The notes under the pieces were generated by a model. The model saw only the letters and a program-made list of their open reading frames with translations, was not told where the DNA came from and did no database searches. From positions 1 to 21,780 of the IMG/VR virus record IMGVR_UViG_3300017971_000820: a stretch of DNA of 21,780 bases. One strand, written 5' to 3'. This stretch comes from a virus. The translations under genes were made by a program, and so were the position numbers. Positions within the stretch are counted from its first letter, which is position 1; each line of letters begins with the position of its first letter. This document shows positions 21,594-21,780 of the stretch, one piece after another.

Positions 21594-21780
21594 ATGGAAC
21601 ACTTCAACCAACTGACACCAGCCGAAGCGGAGCGCCTTGCCTTGCTGTCTGAGGAACTGGGAGAGGCGCAGCAGGCCATTGGCAAGATTCTCCGACACGG
21701 GTACGAAAGCACCCACCCGGAGGGAGGCCCGACGAACCGCGAGGCACTGATGCGCGAACTGGGAGACGTGCGGGCCGCGA
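21594..21780 (+). CDS. MazG-like pyrophosphohydrolase, N-terminal part (cut by window end)
   Basis: ATG 21594 follows GGAG (21584-21587) and opens a frame to the window end (62 complete codons). It begins MEHFNQLTPAEAERLALLSE and shows the MazG-type metal-binding motifs EELGE (Glu20, Glu21, Glu24) and ELGD (Glu55, Asp58), with the conserved IGKILRHGYESTHP between. All-alpha NTP pyrophosphohydrolases of this type hydrolyse (d)NTPs to monophosphates and are common in phages, including this short LTPAEAERLALL group. It lies 30 nt after the R' box of attC-like site 2, so it is probably the next cassette's gene. Substrate unknown; the C-terminus is outside the window. Confidence 0.75.
   Translation, partial: MEHFNQLTPAEAERLALLSEELGEAQQAIGKILRHGYESTHPEGGPTNREALMRELGDVRAA

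Overview
This window is part of a tailed double-stranded DNA bacteriophage genome (free phage or prophage). It shows no integrase, terminase, portal or major capsid gene, so lifestyle and exact taxon cannot be read here. Promoter style, Shine-Dalgarno sites and attC-type sites point to a proteobacterial, probably gammaproteobacterial, host; this is inference. Short-tail proteins (a nozzle-like propeller protein and three ejection-type proteins) suggest a podovirus-like virion.

Layout. (1) 1-13146, plus strand: late virion genes packed with start/stop overlaps of 1-11 nt (ATGA, TGATG, GTGA). They comprise the end of an unseen gene, conserved small virion proteins, a LamG-like adhesin, a fibre-like protein with DTNVDAIL repeats, two tiny proteins, a Gp80-like tail-fibre protein, a large propeller-like putative receptor-binding protins gene, a classic tail fibre, a nozzle-like protein, a helical protein, a protein ending in a short S74 chaperone-protease domain, and two long ejection-type proteins. 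(2) 13147-13437: an A+T-rich gap without a convincing gene, holding nested hairpins and a perfect 14-bp palindrome. (3) 13438-14131, minus strand: three small genes, one a Lar-like (restriction alleviation) zinc-ribbon protein. They end in a long inverted repeat that could terminate them. (4) 14157-20953, plus strand: replication and recombination genes behind a sigma70-like promoter. In order: a ribbon-helix-helix-like protein, two small unknowns, a DUF2800 PD-(D/E)XK nuclease-like protein with a Cas4-like cysteine set, a DUF2815 ssDNA-binding-type protein, a family B DNA polymerase with 3'-5' exonuclease, a small four-cysteine protein, a VRR-NUC nuclease and an SNF2-type helicase. (5) 20954-21780: an integron-like gene-cassette array: a truncated cassette remnant, an attC-like site, one complete cassette (about 445 bp) with an unknown 120-aa protein, a second attC-like site, and the start of another cassette encoding a MazG-like protein.

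The most notable observation is region 5. Both attC-like sites fold into the expected imperfect hairpin with an extrahelical base at the same place. The stop codon of the cassette gene lies inside the R'' box. The R'' box of the complete cassette is an exact 7-nt complement of the R' box at that cassette's own start, which is what site-specific cassette recombination predicts. No integron integrase is in the window. Cassettes placed directly behind a phage replication operon are unusual, although an assembly chimera must be excluded.

How the genes may work together: the DUF2800, DUF2815, VRR-NUC and SNF2 proteins form a recurrent phage replication/recombination set around the polymerase. The minus-strand genes look like early accessory or anti-host cargo. 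The late genes build the tail and the DNA-ejection apparatus.
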